This document shows positions 1 to 11,718 of a DNA stretch of 40,196 nt, in pieces. Below the pieces are notes generated by a model. It saw only the letters and a program-made list of their open reading frames with translations, searched no databases and had not been told where the DNA came from. The stretch is from Reclinomonas americana ATCC 50394 (Eukaryota > Jakobida > Jakobea > Jakobida), in contig PS015383.1 in assembly GCA_048213135.1 (NCBI GenBank), positions 3,189-43,384 of the forward strand, read 5' to 3'. The number at the start of each line of letters is the position of its first letter. Position 1 is the stretch's first letter. A program made the translations under genes and the position numbers.

Positions 1-855
1 TGTGCCCTTCTAACCGTTGCACTTCATCTCCACTCGACAGTGACCACACTCGTAGGGTCTTGTCACTGCTGCCGCTCACCACGTACTGGCCGTCGGGAGT
101 GATGGCGACTGTCAACACCCCTGCAGTGTGCCCCTCTAACCGTCGTACTTCTTCTCCACTNNNNNNNNNNNNNNNNNNNNNNNNNNNNNNNNNNNNNNNN
201 NNNNNNNNNNNNNNNNNNNNNNNNNNNNNNNNNNNNNNNNNNNNNNNNNNNNNNNNNNNNNNNNNNNNNNNNNNNNNNNNNNNNNNNNNNNNNNNNNNNN
301 NNNNNNNNNNNNNNNNNNNNNNNNNNNNNNNNNNNNNNNNNNNNNNNNNNNNNNNNNNNNNNNNNNNNNNNNNNNNNNNNNNNNNNNNNNNNNNNNNNNN
401 NNNNNNNNNNNNNNNNNNNNNNNNNNNNNNNNNNNNNNNNNNNNNNNNNNNNNNNNNNNNNNNNNNNNNNNNNNNNNNNNNNNNNNNNNNNNNNNNNNNN
501 NNNNNNNNNNNNNNNNNNNNNNNNNNNNNNNNNNNNNNNNNNNNNNNNNNNNNNNNNNNNNNNNNNNNNNNNNNNNNNNNNNNNCACCATGGCCAGTGAC
601 CACACGTGTACGGAATGGTCATAACGACTGCCGCTCACGACACGCTGGCCGTCGGGACTGACAGCGACAGAGTGCATCATAGTTGCACTGTGTGCAACTA
701 CCCGTGACTGCACATCATCGCTGCTTGCCAATGACCACACACGGAGCACATGGTCGGGGACGCCAGAACGCGCAGAGGACCGACCGGAGTCCGACACAAA
801 GATCAAAACGGTGTGCCCGTACAACCTGCGAAGATGTCGTGGTAAGTCATAAACT
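1..855 (-). repeat. WD40 repeat array, 126-bp unit, interrupted by an assembly gap
   Basis: At least four blades are visible around the gap. The stretch at 1-34 recurs with only a few changes at 127-160, giving a 126-bp period, which is exactly one 42-residue WD40 unit. The blades share GH...V.VTPDGQ, VVSGSSDKTLRVWSL and SGDEVQRLEGH-type segments. The two leftmost units are much more alike than blades in ordinary conserved propellers. That suggests recent duplication or homogenisation inside the gene, and probably explains why assembly failed next to them. Confidence 0.85.
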
Positions 856-2693
856 CTGAGCGAGAACAATTAAATGGACAATATTAATCACACACTCACG
901 CGGAGTCCCAGAACGGAATGTCAGTCCGCAGATAAACCGGGTCCCTGTTTTCCGCAAAGAAAGCGATGGCAACGCTCGTCGATGGCGGATGCAGACTGCC
1001 ACCACTGGAGGTATCACTGTCGCGTGACGGACCGATGTCATCCTCCATGGCCATCCAATAGTCACGCCAGTTGCTGCCGCTACGTGAGAAATGCGCACGG
1101 AACCAGCGAAACTGATCGGTGTCTCCATCATGCCATCCCAGAAGATGTAATAGTTCACGTGAACTCGACTGCTCTTCTGAAGAAGAGGACACAGAGCCAC
1201 TGCTCTCACGAGCTACACCGTCACTGAACCGAAATTGCGCAGCCTGAATCACAAACCGCAATCGTCGAAGTGACTCGCGAAGAATGTCCTCCGACTCGTG
1301 CGGTGATGTGACTGCAACCTCAATCGAACGACTCAAAATGGTCTCCGGTAAATCAGCTTCCGAGTCAGCTGCAACACTGTCAATTGTTGACAGCGACGGC
1401 ACCACCAAAACCTGCACAACTGCCGGCTTGTAGTCCATTGCATCAAGCAACAGCCAAATGCCACAGCGATACAACTGGGTCACAGTGTCCGTGTCGTCCA
1501 GTTCCGTGCACAACTCACGCGCGTATAGCAACTGTTCGCGATTACTTGGCTCGTCGACCTTGCCGATGAGGTGACAAATAAACCCAAGCACAGCTGTTCT
1601 GGAGTTCATGTTCTGCGCCAGATTGCTGCCGAAGCCACTGCGATACAAGTTGACACACCGACGGCACTTGTCGATAAGGTCGCCGGTTCCGGACTCGTGC
1701 ATGATGCGATCTTCTTCCACACTTATCTGCGCGTGCACACACTCATAAGCACACAGAAGGGGCGGTACAAGCAAGATAACGAAAACCTGCTCCAAAATCA
1801 TCGACTCCTTGCACACGTCCTCGATGTCCTTCTCCGTGAAATCCAGTGAAGAAACGGCTGCGTGGTCGTCGACGCCCGCAGACACAGGTGGCACGGTACT
1901 ATGCCAACTCGCCACCTCAGTGACCTCATCGGCACACACCCGATACACCAGGTGGTACATCTGCGAATCCGGTGGGAAGGGATCATCATCGGTGGCCGAG
2001 GTGACCGCCGCCACCGCGCGATCGAGACTCATCGCACAGCCCTCTTCCGAGGACAGGTACCCGATGACGCAGAGCACTGTGTCACACAGACTCCTCGGTA
2101 AGCTACTCAACAAACCACAACGATGCTCCAGTATAGCACGCACAAATTGCTGTGTGAGAGCAGTCACTTTGCACGGCCACACCGCACTCGACATCGGAAT
2201 CATACTCGCTGAATAGCGTCTTCAACTTTACGACCACAGCGCTTCGCCACTCGACAAGCGTCTTTTTCGAGAAGGACGCTGGAGGTGCAAGAGGAATCGC
2301 CTTGATGCGACTGCCAAAGCCCGCCGACTCCACATCGTCGAAGGCCTGTTAACATGTTGGTGACTGCGTCAATCATCATTCTGGAGACTCAGCAGCAACA
2401 AGCAGACTCACATAGTCGACTTCTCTGTCGGTGATGTTGACGACAGCCTTCACAGACGGCGGCAGATCAGCTGGTGCAAACAGGCAGCTCTCGTCGCGAA
2501 TGCCGACAACAGCGTCGGAAGCACAGCGTTGAACAAATTCGAGGAAACCGCGTGCGCTGAACAAGACGCGGAGCTTCGGCCAGTTGGGAATGAAAGGTTC
2601 ACATATGAGGAGGTAGTGCTTGTCAGTGACCGGGATCCTCTTGGAGAACTGTGAGTGGAAGAGTGAGTGAATGTCGGCGATGTCAACGCACAA
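1..2693 (-). CDS. WD40-repeat protein with a large unrecognised N-terminal region (C-terminal end beyond the window)
   Basis: The gene reads leftwards. Exon A (about 2693-2412) encodes a globular segment with FLEFVQRCASDAVVGIRDES. A GTGAGT donor at 2411 and an acceptor near 2347 lead in phase to exon B (AFDDVESAGFGSR). After a short, unresolved intron near 2170 comes a long exon to 900, ending DIPFWDSA. It is mostly helical with Ser/Glu-rich stretches. A GTGAGT...CTCAG intron (899-856, 44 bp) then joins in frame to VYDLPRHLRRLYGH and the WD40 blades (HSVAVSPDGQRVVSGS, HVLRVWSL). This shows that the helical part and the WD40 part are one protein. Positions 1727-1786 are probably a 60-nt intron without stops, so the hydrophobic peptide they would encode is doubtful. 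The start codon is not resolved; it may lie in an exon upstream of 2693. I do not recognise the N-terminal domain. WD40 propellers are generally protein-interaction platforms. Confidence 0.75.
161..594. other. Assembly gap (434 N) inside the WD40 array
   Basis: A run of N lies between WD40 blades. The N count equals about 3.4 units of 126 bp, so the stated size may not be the true size. The frame across the gap cannot be trusted. Confidence 0.95.
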
Positions 2694-2803
2694 GAGCGCA
2701 CAAGCACGTAGATAGGTGGTGTGCTCACTGGACGAGCGCGCCAGCGCTCACAAGACACCAAAACACACCACTGCGAGATTCTCACACTCGCCAGTCTCTC
2801 TCA

Positions 2804-2840
<37 letters not shown>

Positions 2841-3314
2841 ACTCACTCACTCACTCGTTCTCTCTCTCTCCCTCCCTCCCTCCCTCTGTGGCTTACACAA
2901 GCGACGGAACGCACACGAAACTTTTTTCTGGGTGACATAAGACGCCGAGATGAACGGAAACGTGTCAAAGAAGGCTGCCATCTGTGAGCGCGGGTGGGAT
3001 AGGACGAGCGAGTGTCGGTGGACAGTTCTGACGCTGCGGTCACGTGCACGTACACCTTTCGAAGCCGACTGTGGCTCCGGTCCGGCTCCGGTGTTCTCTG
3101 ATGCACGTGAAGCAGGAGTGATTAAATGAAGCCACGTAAAAAGTGAGGCGCCGACATCGTGAAGCAGCAATGTCATGATCATCTGGCAAAGCTTAAAATA
3201 TACATCGCTGATCTCCACCTTCGAAGATCGCCAAGCAGACACATCACCTGTACCTTCCAGCAATATAATACACTTCACACTTTTTCTCCCTCTTCATTAC
3301 CATCTTCACCCCCC
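2694..3314. promoter_or_regulatory. Intergenic region with a CT-rich simple repeat
   Basis: This lies between the start of the WD40 gene and the stop of the coiled-coil gene, both on the minus strand, so it should hold the promoter and 5' UTR of the former and the 3' UTR of the latter. Positions 2797-2886 are (CT)n, (CTCA)n and (CTCC)n tracts. An upstream first exon of the WD40 gene could also lie here, but I cannot identify it. The open frames here are low-complexity and unconvincing. Confidence 0.5.
2797..2886. repeat. CT/ACTC/CCCT simple-sequence tract
   Basis: About 90 bp of almost pure pyrimidine on the plus strand, made of (CT)n, (CTCA)n and (CCCT)n segments with a few interruptions. 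Confidence 0.9.
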
Positions 3315-4076
3315 TCAACCCGGCGCACTCGGCTGCGACTTGCGCGGCTGCGCCACCGCAAACGCCTGCAAAAAGTCGAATCCAGACGCTGCCGCCGCCG
3401 ATGTCGCCGCTCCGCCCCTATTACTTGGTCGACCTTGCGCGTCCATGACCGGCGCCTCCGCCTCAGAGAACTCGAGTGAATACCCAGCCTGCTGCTGTTG
3501 CTGCTGCTGCTGCTGCTGATGCGCATGCTGCTGTAGCGACGAGCCTGAATGGCTGCTGTTGCTGCTGCTGCCGCCGCCTCCATGGCCGAGCAACTGCGCC
3601 GTCCACGCCGCCGTGCCGTGGAACGACGCACCAAGCGGCGACTGGAAGTGGTCGAGCGGCGACGGCATTTGCGGCCGTGGGAGTGCATCGGGCACCGACG
3701 CCGGCGGCGACAGGTGCACCAGCGAACCCGAGTCAGACGGCGAAATGTCGATACTGCCAACTGTGGCCGTCGACGACAGCGAGTCCGGCAACGGGACGCG
3801 CGCCAGCGGCATTCCACGACCACTGGCGGCAGCTGCTTGGGGTGGTGGCCCGCGCTTCCCTGCAGGAGGCGGAAGAGCTGCAGCACCAAACGGAGGAGCG
3901 CCGGCACCTTTCGATCTCGGGTCTTCAGGACTGGCTGAGCTGGGCGGTGACACGTGCCACGACACGGTGTTGCCGGTGCTGCTGGACTCGGCACTCGACG
4001 ACCCCAGCGACAACACCGGGGTGCGAATCGCAAGGTTGGCGGCAGCGACGTCCGTGGTGACAGGCCGCCGTGCGCC

Positions 4077-4123
<47 letters not shown>

Positions 4124-7100
4124 NNNNNNNNNNNNNNNNNNNNGCTGCTGTTGTTGTTGTTGTTGTTGCTGCTGCTGCTGTTGTAGTTGCTGCTGTTGCT
4201 GCTGCGCTTTTCCCTTGCGACCACCTCCCACAGTGTTGCCGGAAGCAGCCGCGGACGCCGGCGACTCTCCTGGTGGACGAGCAATCGCACTCGGACTAGC
4301 ACCCACCGCACCGGCGCCGGTCGCATTGGGAGCGGTCGACGCCGCTGTCGCAGCGGGTGCGCCACGACCGCGACCTCCGCCACCACCACCGCCACCACCA
4401 CCACCACCACGACCGGCTGGGGCACGAGATATGGCTGGTTTCGGGGATGCCGAGCTGGCTGGCGGCGCTGGTGCAGGCGCAGCTGCCAGCGGCGGAGAGC
4501 GCGGAGGTGTGGTATGCTGCGACCGGTTGCCACGAGTCCGTTGTCGCTGCGTTCCTTGCGCACCAGTGGCACTGGCTGCCGGCGCCGTCGCCACGACGCC
4601 AGGCACCTCCGACGGTGTGCGTCGGGGTGGTCGTGCCGGCGCACCGACTTGCGGTTGCGGCAGTCGACTGTGCGATGATGCACTGCGTTTCGACGCCCCT
4701 TGTTGTGGCGCTTGCTGCTGCTGCTGCTGCTGCTGTTGCTGTGGCTGTGATTCACCGGCCGCAGCGGATTCGGTTCGCGCACCCGTCCTGGTTCCACGCT
4801 GATCGGGCGATGGAACTCCTCGATTCGGCAACCGCGGTGCGACTCCGCTCGCCGTCGCACCCTCTGTGCGATCACCGCCGCCAGCCGCGCCGCCGGCCCC
4901 GGCAGCACCACGCAACAAGGCGGCGATGGTTGCGGCGCCTGCCAGCTGAATCGACGAGGGCGGACTCGGTGTGCCGACATCGAGAAGCGCCATGTTGGTG
5001 TACGACGATGACATGCTCGGACTTGTGCCGGCGGACGACATGCTGTAGCGGTCGAGGGTGGCCGACTCCATCGGCATGGTCGGCAGCACCGACGAGAGGG
5101 TCTTGAGCTCACCAATTTTTTCGTCAATCAACTTTTGCAGCTGCAGCAGTGTGCGCTCACGCTCCAGCACCAGCGGATCCGCTGCATCAAGCACCGGTGG
5201 TGAGCAAACTGGATGGCGTGTGCCAAAGAAGAGTCGAGCAGGCTTACCGGTGGACGACGTCACCGAGACGGCGGCGGCGGCGGCGGCTACCGCCGTGTCC
5301 GTGGACACGGCAGCCGCTTGTGCCTCGGCACTGAACTGATGCAACGGATTCGGCATGGACTCCATCTGCTGCCGCTGCTCCACGAGCGACTGCTGCATGA
5401 TACGCATGTTGTCGACAATGTTGCGGTGCTCCGCAATCACATCGTCCAGCGGTTGCTTCAGCAGAATCTCGGCCTCGCCCACTGTCCGGCGACAGGTGAA
5501 TAAATCACACGCAAGTAACGGGCACGAACGAAAACCACGCAACAGACGTGCGAGAGCCGGTCGCACAGCGATCTCGCAAAGCTCACTGTGCCGTCAACTT
5601 GCTCCATGACGACCGCCAGGTGCGCCTCCGACTTTTCAATGTCGTAGAATGCCGCCACCGGGGAACGAATGGCCAGCATGGCCGCCTTTTGCTGGCGGTC
5701 AGTGGGGATTTTGGCGAGGTAGCCGACGGCCACCACTTGCAGTTGCTCCAGCTACGACGAGAACACGTTGAGGCGCAGCAAGATGTATGACGAGAATAGG
5801 AAAAAAAGACTGACCCTCGCGGCCTCGGCCTGCAAGCACGTGGCGGCATGCAGGAGGAACTGACCGAGAGCCTGGTGCAGTGCGAGGCGGTACTCTTGCA
5901 GGCGCTCTTCCGTGAGCTCACGAACCGTCTCCTGGATGCCGGCTGCAGCGAGGATACAGGAATTAGTGCTGCAATCTCAATAACTTGGTTTGCTGCGTGC
6001 GTCCACCACGCAACTCAAGTAGTCGCGAATGTGCTCCAGCGACTGGCCGTACGTCTCGAAGCGCTTACATTGGTCCACGCTCTCCGTGCGTCGCTCCTGC
6101 AACACACGAACTTCGTCTTCGTACTTGGCCTCCAGATTGGCGTCCTTGCTCTGCACACGAAAATCACACAGATCAATGGCACGCGCGGACATGGACGAAG
6201 GGCCTGTGTGACGCAACATACAACTCGTCACGCTCGCGCTTAATGACCTCCTCCTCGCGTCCAATCTCCGCCAGCCGATTCAGCAACATTTCCTTTTCTC
6301 GGAACAGTTGCGTTTCACGCTCAGTCAGCTGATCCATGCGCTCCTGCCACTCGAGTTCCTGTTCGCAGGAAGCACGAAGCTCGATAAGAACCTCACTGAT
6401 TAAGCGCAACACACACGCGGCCACACAAACCGCCTCCTGCTTCTGCTGCTCCAAGTCGACTTCGTCCTTGTGCAAACTCTCCGCCAGCGAGAGGAACTCG
6501 GTCATCTTTTGCCGGGCGTGTTGAACCAGCTCCGTCACGTGACTTTGTGTCTGCGTTTGCGCACACAGTGAGTCGCCATATGAAGAGGGGGAGCTGCAAC
6601 GACAACATACATACCTTGCGAAACTCACTCGGCACGTGACTGTCGGTGACCAGAAACGCACATCGCTTCGCAATCACGGCGCACTTCTCCTCGCACACCG
6701 ACACCAACTGACGCAGCGTCGGCAGCGTGTCGAATCCGCCCTGCAGCGCCAGCGTGCGTGGCGTGCTGGCGCGCCCGTCGTAGCCTGCACACACACAGTC
6801 AGCAGGGATATACACACACACACACACACCAGATAACAGAGAGCGCATGCCACTCGCCATTCGCCGGTGTGCTGGGCGACGAGTTCGACGAGCTGGCCAC
6901 CAGATCGGCACCGCCAGCCACATGGTCGGCCAGGATCTCGACCTGGCGCAGTTGCATCAACTATGCGAGCGAAGGGTGAGCGACAACGAACGAATAAGCA
7001 ACCACGCTTTCCACCACCGCGGCCAACCTTCTCGTCAATCAACGCCTCGTACGTTTGCACCGACTTGAACAGTGACACCGGGTTGGGGTCGTGATCGATC

Positions 7101-9178
7101 AGCACCAGTGTGGCTTGCGCCACACGGTCGACCAATGACGGATATTTCTGCATGCGCGTGGAGGAGGAGCACACCGATTTCATATTGCGGATTCACAGAT
7201 CACGTACATGGACAACTGACTCACCTCGGAGAGATGGAGAAACTGGCGACTGAGAAAGTCCAACCGCCGCAGCAGAGTGATATGGTCCTGTCGGCGCAGC
7301 GACGGTCAGCAATGCAAGTGAGTGAAGGTGCCTTTCCAACACGCTCATACACACACACACCTCATCGACACCTCTGCGACATGCAACACCACCACAGCAG
7401 TGAGGAATCATTGGGGGTCTGATGGCAATGCAAATCGACCAACTCACCGCAGCAGGAAGCCAAAGAGTGACTTGACCGACGACACGTCTTCGTGCGGGTA
7501 CAGCAAGCACGAGCGGAAAATGTCGGCCACCGTTTCGCTCTTCATCAGCACCTGCTCATCGCCACTGTGAGACACACGATACACAGAAGAGACATGTGGG
7601 CACATCACGCACATCGCGGAATGTGTGCATGCGGCCAGAGGCGTCAACGTACTGTGGCGCACGACTAAAGGTGCCGACACCATCGCGGCCTTCGGAGAGT
7701 TTGCGAATGAGAATGTTAAAGTACACACTCCGCACCGGCTGCGCGCCGCAAAGTCAGTCAGAAATCACCTAAACCCCGCAACAAAAGGATGGGTACGAAC
7801 CGGTCGGAGGCACTCGTCGCGCGCAATTTCAAAGCACTGGTGCAACTCGTCCACCGTCTGCGCACTGTCGATGCGGCGAATGAGCATCTCCACCAGCGAC
7901 AACTCCTGCATCATGCGGACATGCATCGTCAGCAAAAGAAACAATGACAAAGACGCACACACGCGCGTGCACACGGGCACGCAACATCCGACGGAATGGC
8001 ATCCTCCGAGTGCAGCGACTGTGTGTCGACCGCAGCCACCACAGACGACACCGACGACGACGCTGAGCCGCTCGGCGCCGTCACCTTGGTTTGTGCCGGC
8101 GGCTGATGCACCTGCAAGTACGACAGCGGCGGGTCTCGAGCCGACGGCAGGCGTGCCGACACTGAGCTGTCGACGCTACTCGACAGACCACGCAGGGTGC
8201 CACCACCGCCACCATGTTCATCATCATCGTCCTCTTCGTCGTCATCCTCCTCGTAGGCTTCATCGTCGTCGTCCTCCTCGTCCTCCTCATCGAAACCATC
8301 GTCGTCTTCGTCGCCACTGGAGCCACTCTTCTCGTGATAATACGCAGCAGCGGTGCGACGACGGCCGCGATGGCCACGACCAGCCGCCTCATCATCGTCA
8401 TCCGCGTCGCCACTATCCGAGCTGTCGCTTGCACGCTGCACGCGCAGCTTGCGTGCCGCAGGTGCTCGACCATCTCCTCCTCCTCCTCCTCCTCCTGCAG
8501 CAGCACCACCTGCGCCAGTCACTGTTGCTGCAGCTGCCGTCGCCGCACCTCCCGATCCCGACGCTCCCGTATTCCACTCGTGCGGCTTGACCAGGTAATC
8601 CAACAAGATATTAAAGTCATCCGTGGGCTTATTCTGCGACGCCAGGTACCGCATGCACTGCACAACGAGCTCTTTCGAGAAGCCAAACCCCTGTTGTTGT
8701 TGTTGTTGTTGGCACAATGACAACACAATGACAACGCAGCGAATGCACTCAACATTGACCAACTGCTCGACAAGATGCGTGCGCGACTCTGACGCGCCTG
8801 GAGTCGTGCGTCCCGAGCCACCAGAGGCCGTCGCAGCCGCTCTCCCAGGAGGCACCTCAAACGCCGAGATGAATGACGAGGCTCTGGGCTTCACAGTCAA
8901 CACACAATCACTCACAGAGCAAACAGAAAGAGAGAGCGCAACGAAGAGCGTTGCTTTGTGCGTCGCCCCTTGCGCTTGCGTCGTCGCGCAGCCGAGGATG
9001 CAGTCGACGAGGATGACAACTTGCCGGGAGAGAGGCCGTGATGATGCGCGTCCACTCCCAGTGCTCCTCCTGTTGCTCCTCCTGCTCCCCCTGCTGCTGC
9101 AGACGATGAGGGAGGCTCGTGTGGTGCATGGGCAAGCACCTGGAAGGGGTTGTGCGTGCTCATCGTCCCTCGACTCAT
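3315..9178 (-). CDS. Large unrecognised coiled-coil protein with acidic and poly-Q/Ala/Gly regions
   Basis: Not recognised. The start is ATG at 9178 (MSRGTMSTHNPFQV). Order from the N-terminus: a Gly/Ser/Ala-rich and basic segment; RTHLVEQLVNVECIRC joined across a 42-bp intron to GFGFSKELVVQCMRYL and LLDYLVK, which faintly resembles a UBA-like three-helix fold; a long Asp/Glu tract (8200-8330); helical segments (TVDELHQCFEIARDECLRP, MKSETVADIFRSCLLYPHED, LVLIDHDPNPVSLFKSVQTY); a long coiled coil (LTERETQLFREKEMLLNRLA, EKSEAHLAVVMEQVD, about 6540-5590); then a low-complexity tail rich in Gln, Ala, Pro, Gly and Ser. After the N-gap the frame that makes sense is Q-rich, then GARRPVTTDVAAANLA, ending GFDFLQAFAVAQPRKSQPS with TGA at 3315-3317. 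It has at least a dozen short introns. A scaffold role would be a guess. The 37-bp gap to PPIL2 implies a shared promoter. Confidence 0.7.
4073..4207 (-). repeat. Poly-glutamine (CAG/CAA) tract
   Basis: Trinucleotide repeat on both sides of the N-gap, coding for glutamine on the minus strand. Shorter Gln runs occur in the same gene near 3485-3520 and 4710-4745. Mixed CAG and CAA codons indicate a partly interrupted tract. Confidence 0.85.
4124..4143. other. Assembly gap (20 N) in the poly-Q coding tract
   Basis: The gap sits inside (CAG)n/(CAA)n on the minus strand. The nominal 20 N shift the apparent frame from poly-Gln to poly-Ser. The Gln frame on the downstream side continues to a sensible C-terminus, so the real missing length is probably not 20 bases. 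Confidence 0.9.
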
Positions 9179-9215
9179 CTTGTGGCACAGGACAAGCGCA
9201 GCGCGTGATTGTCAA
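9179..9215. promoter_or_regulatory. 37-bp divergent gap between the coiled-coil gene and PPIL2
   Basis: Two head-to-head start codons, at 9178 (-) and 9216 (+), are only 37 bp apart. Core promoter elements must be inside this stretch or overlap the 5' coding regions. No TATA box is visible. Confidence 0.55.
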
Positions 9216-9531
9216 ATGTCGTCCAAGGGCAAAGCCCACAACAAGGTGTGTGCCTCACAGTCTGTCTCTGCGTCTGTCTCTCACTCTCTCTTGGTGCAGC
9301 TGTACATCACTCAGAAGGAGTGGGTGGAGAGCTTTGGCGGCAAATCGACTGCTGCTGAGCGCGAACATGTGCCCTTTCGTGTGCTTCCCTTTGATCACTG
9401 CGCGCTCAGTCTGCAGCCGGCACTGACGCCCGTCATTGCTCCTGATGGCACTCTCTTTGACATTGTGTTGCGTGTGTGTGTGAGGGGGAGATGAAGAGAG
9501 AGGGTCAACTTGCGCTGTGACTTATGCTGGT

Positions 9532-9566
<35 letters not shown>

Positions 9567-11645
9567 CGTCGTTGTCGCGCAGCAACATCCTGCCGTACTT
9601 GAAAAAGTACAAGATGCACCCGTGCACGGGCGAGCGTCTGAGTGCCAAGGATCTCACACGCGTGCACTTCCACAAGAACAAGGACGGCGAGTATCACTGC
9701 CCGATCACGTTCAAGGTGTTCACGCCGCACTCGCACATTGTGGTGATCCGCACCTCCGGCAACGTCTACTCGTGGGAGGCTGTCAACGAGATGAACATCA
9801 AGATGAAGATGTGGAAGGATCTGCTCACCGATGAGCCCTTCCAGGGCCGCAAGGATATCCTCACGCTGCAGGACCCCAAACAGGTGGCCAACAAGGACCC
9901 TGCGCGCTTCGACTATGTGCTCAAGGGCATTCGTGTGGTCGACGGCGAGCTGGCCGAGCGCATGAAGGATCCCTCGTTCTTCCTCAATGTCAACTCGTCC
10001 ACGGCGCGTGTCCTCAAGCGCATGGAGGAGGAGAAGGTGTCGGAGGCCACCATTCTGCCCAAGTCGGTGTTGGAGCGCATGGAGAAGCGCGAGGAGGAGG
10101 GTGAGTGGAGCGGCAAGAGGGTGAGAGGAGTGCTGAGGAGGACTCATTCAGTTTTGTTTTGCATGTCACAGATGCCACCCACTCGGCCGCGGCCGACTGG
10201 AAGTCGCGGGTGGAGCCGAAGCGCTCCACGACCAGTGCACCGTCGTTCACATCGACGGCCGTCAACCTTCGTTGCGTTCAAGTGGTGGTTGTCTTCGACG
10301 GCTTAGTCATTGCAAGGGCTCATTACATGCGTGGGTTGAACAGAGACGGAGACCAAGTACGGCGACGTGACCGAGGAAGATCGCCGTCGTGTGCAGTACG
10401 CGTGGCTGCGCAAGAAGAAGAAGAAGGGCTACGTGCAGTTGGTCACCACCCTCGGCGACATTAATATCGAGTTGCACTGCGATATGGTTCGTGTGCTTGT
10501 TCGCAGCCGGGAGTGACTTGTGCGTGAATATGACACTGATCAAGTGAGCACAGGCGCCGCGCACCTGCGAGAATTTCATCGGCCTGGCGAACAAGGGCTA
10601 CTACAACGACACCATCTTCCACCGCAGCATCCGCAACTTTATGGTTTGCGCGCTCTCTTTCCCCCTCTCCTCTACCCTTTGTTGGCCTCTCTCTCATTCA
10701 ACATCTTTTCCGTGTGCGTGACCACAGATCCAAGGTGGCGATCCGACAGGTACCGGTCGCGGTGGCCAGTCGCTGTTCGGGCACAAGTTTGACGACGAGT
10801 TTGATCTGCGCTTGCACCACGATGCACGCGGCCTGCTGAGCATGGCCAACAGCGGACCGGGTACCAATGGATCGCAATTGTTGCGTGGTGCACGTGTGGT
10901 GCTTGTAAGATGACGCTGATGTTGGCTGATCTGTGTCCACGCTGCGCAGCTTCATCACATACAAGCCGTGCACACATCTGGACCGGAAACACACCATCTT
11001 TGGCCGCATGGTCAACGGAGAGGACACGCTGCGTGCCATGGAGGTGGTGCCGACGGGTGCCAATGACCGACCTGTGGTGAGTGTACACGCGGTGTGACCC
11101 TGGGGGATGATGAATGCATTGTGCCTCATGTCGGTCGCGCAGGAGGAGATCAAGATCCTGCGCATCAATGTGCTCGTCAATCCGTTTGAAGGTTGGCCGG
11201 CTTGTCGTGCCTCGGTTGTGCTTCTCCACACTGCATAGTAACTCCTGCTCCATGGCGCAGAGAATTTCCTGCAGGACGAAGAGGAACGCGAGCGCAAAGC
11301 CGCCGAGGTCGAGCGGCGTGCAGAGGAGCGCGAACGAGGCGATGACCCCGGCATGTGGTACTCGAATCCAACTCCTGTGGCGCAGCCGGTGGCTGCGGCC
11401 GGCCACTCGGGTGTGGGCAAGTACCTGCGCGCGCGTCTCGAAAGCAGTGCGTTGTGCCGCCGGTTGTGGGAGAGTCCTTTTTTCCCAACGCGTCCTCACT
11501 CTTTGCGTCACACACAGCTGGCACGAAGCGCGCCCCCGAGGAGGAAGTGGTGGCGGATCTGGAGGCCGAGGATATTGTCGTGCCGCAAAAGAAGAAAAAG
11601 AAGGCGATCACAGGGCAGCAATTTGGCGACTTTTCTGGTTGGTGA
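9216..11645 (+). CDS. PPIL2: PPIL2: U-box peptidyl-prolyl isomerase (spliceosomal cyclophilin)
   Basis: Eleven exons rebuilt by homology and phase: 9216-9245, 9300-9466, 9583-10100, 10172-10270, 10344-10486, 10554-10643, 10728-10879, 10950-11076, 11143-11191, 11261-11446, 11518-11645. They sum to 562 codons plus TGA, close to animal PPIL2. The N-terminal half is the U-box type: [37 protein letters not shown], then LLTDEPF. The second half is a cyclophilin domain: [61 protein letters not shown]. The catalytic Arg of FHRSI and the Gln and Phe of SQFFIT are present. The C-terminus is Lys-rich (PQKKKKKAI), probably a nuclear signal. Family knowledge: nuclear, associated with the activated spliceosome, and a U-box E3 candidate. 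Introns at 9467, 10271 and 10880 use GTTGCG donors. Confidence 0.96.
9539..9566 (+). repeat. (TG)n microsatellite in PPIL2 intron 2
   Basis: A dinucleotide GT/TG run with a few CG interruptions, inside the intron at 9467-9582. Confidence 0.85.
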
Positions 11646-11718
11646 CCATGAAAGTTCAATACACAGACAACAAGGGGTGTGTACAATTCAAGGAGGAGAA
11701 TGGGTCTGCTTCCGCTTC

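Noticed and set aside
896-2203. The long minus frame as a complete gene separate from the WD40 frame at 63-869
   Set aside because: A GTGAGT...CTCAG intron (899-856) joins them in phase, and the apparent stop at 896-898 lies inside that intron.
2797-2886. Repeats as a possible CRISPR array or mobile element end
   Set aside because: They are simple CT-type microsatellites without spacers, and the genome is eukaryotic. No terminal repeats, transposase or reverse transcriptase was seen anywhere in the window.
3476-4802. Long plus-strand frames rich in Cys, Ala or Pro over the poly-Q region
   Set aside because: They are antisense shadows of the (CAG)n and GC-rich coding repeat on the minus strand.
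8214-8720. A plus-strand frame that looks like a membrane protein (Val/Ile-rich)
   Set aside because: It is the antisense of the acidic GAC/GAA repeat in the coiled-coil gene; hydrophobic residues arise from the complementary codons.
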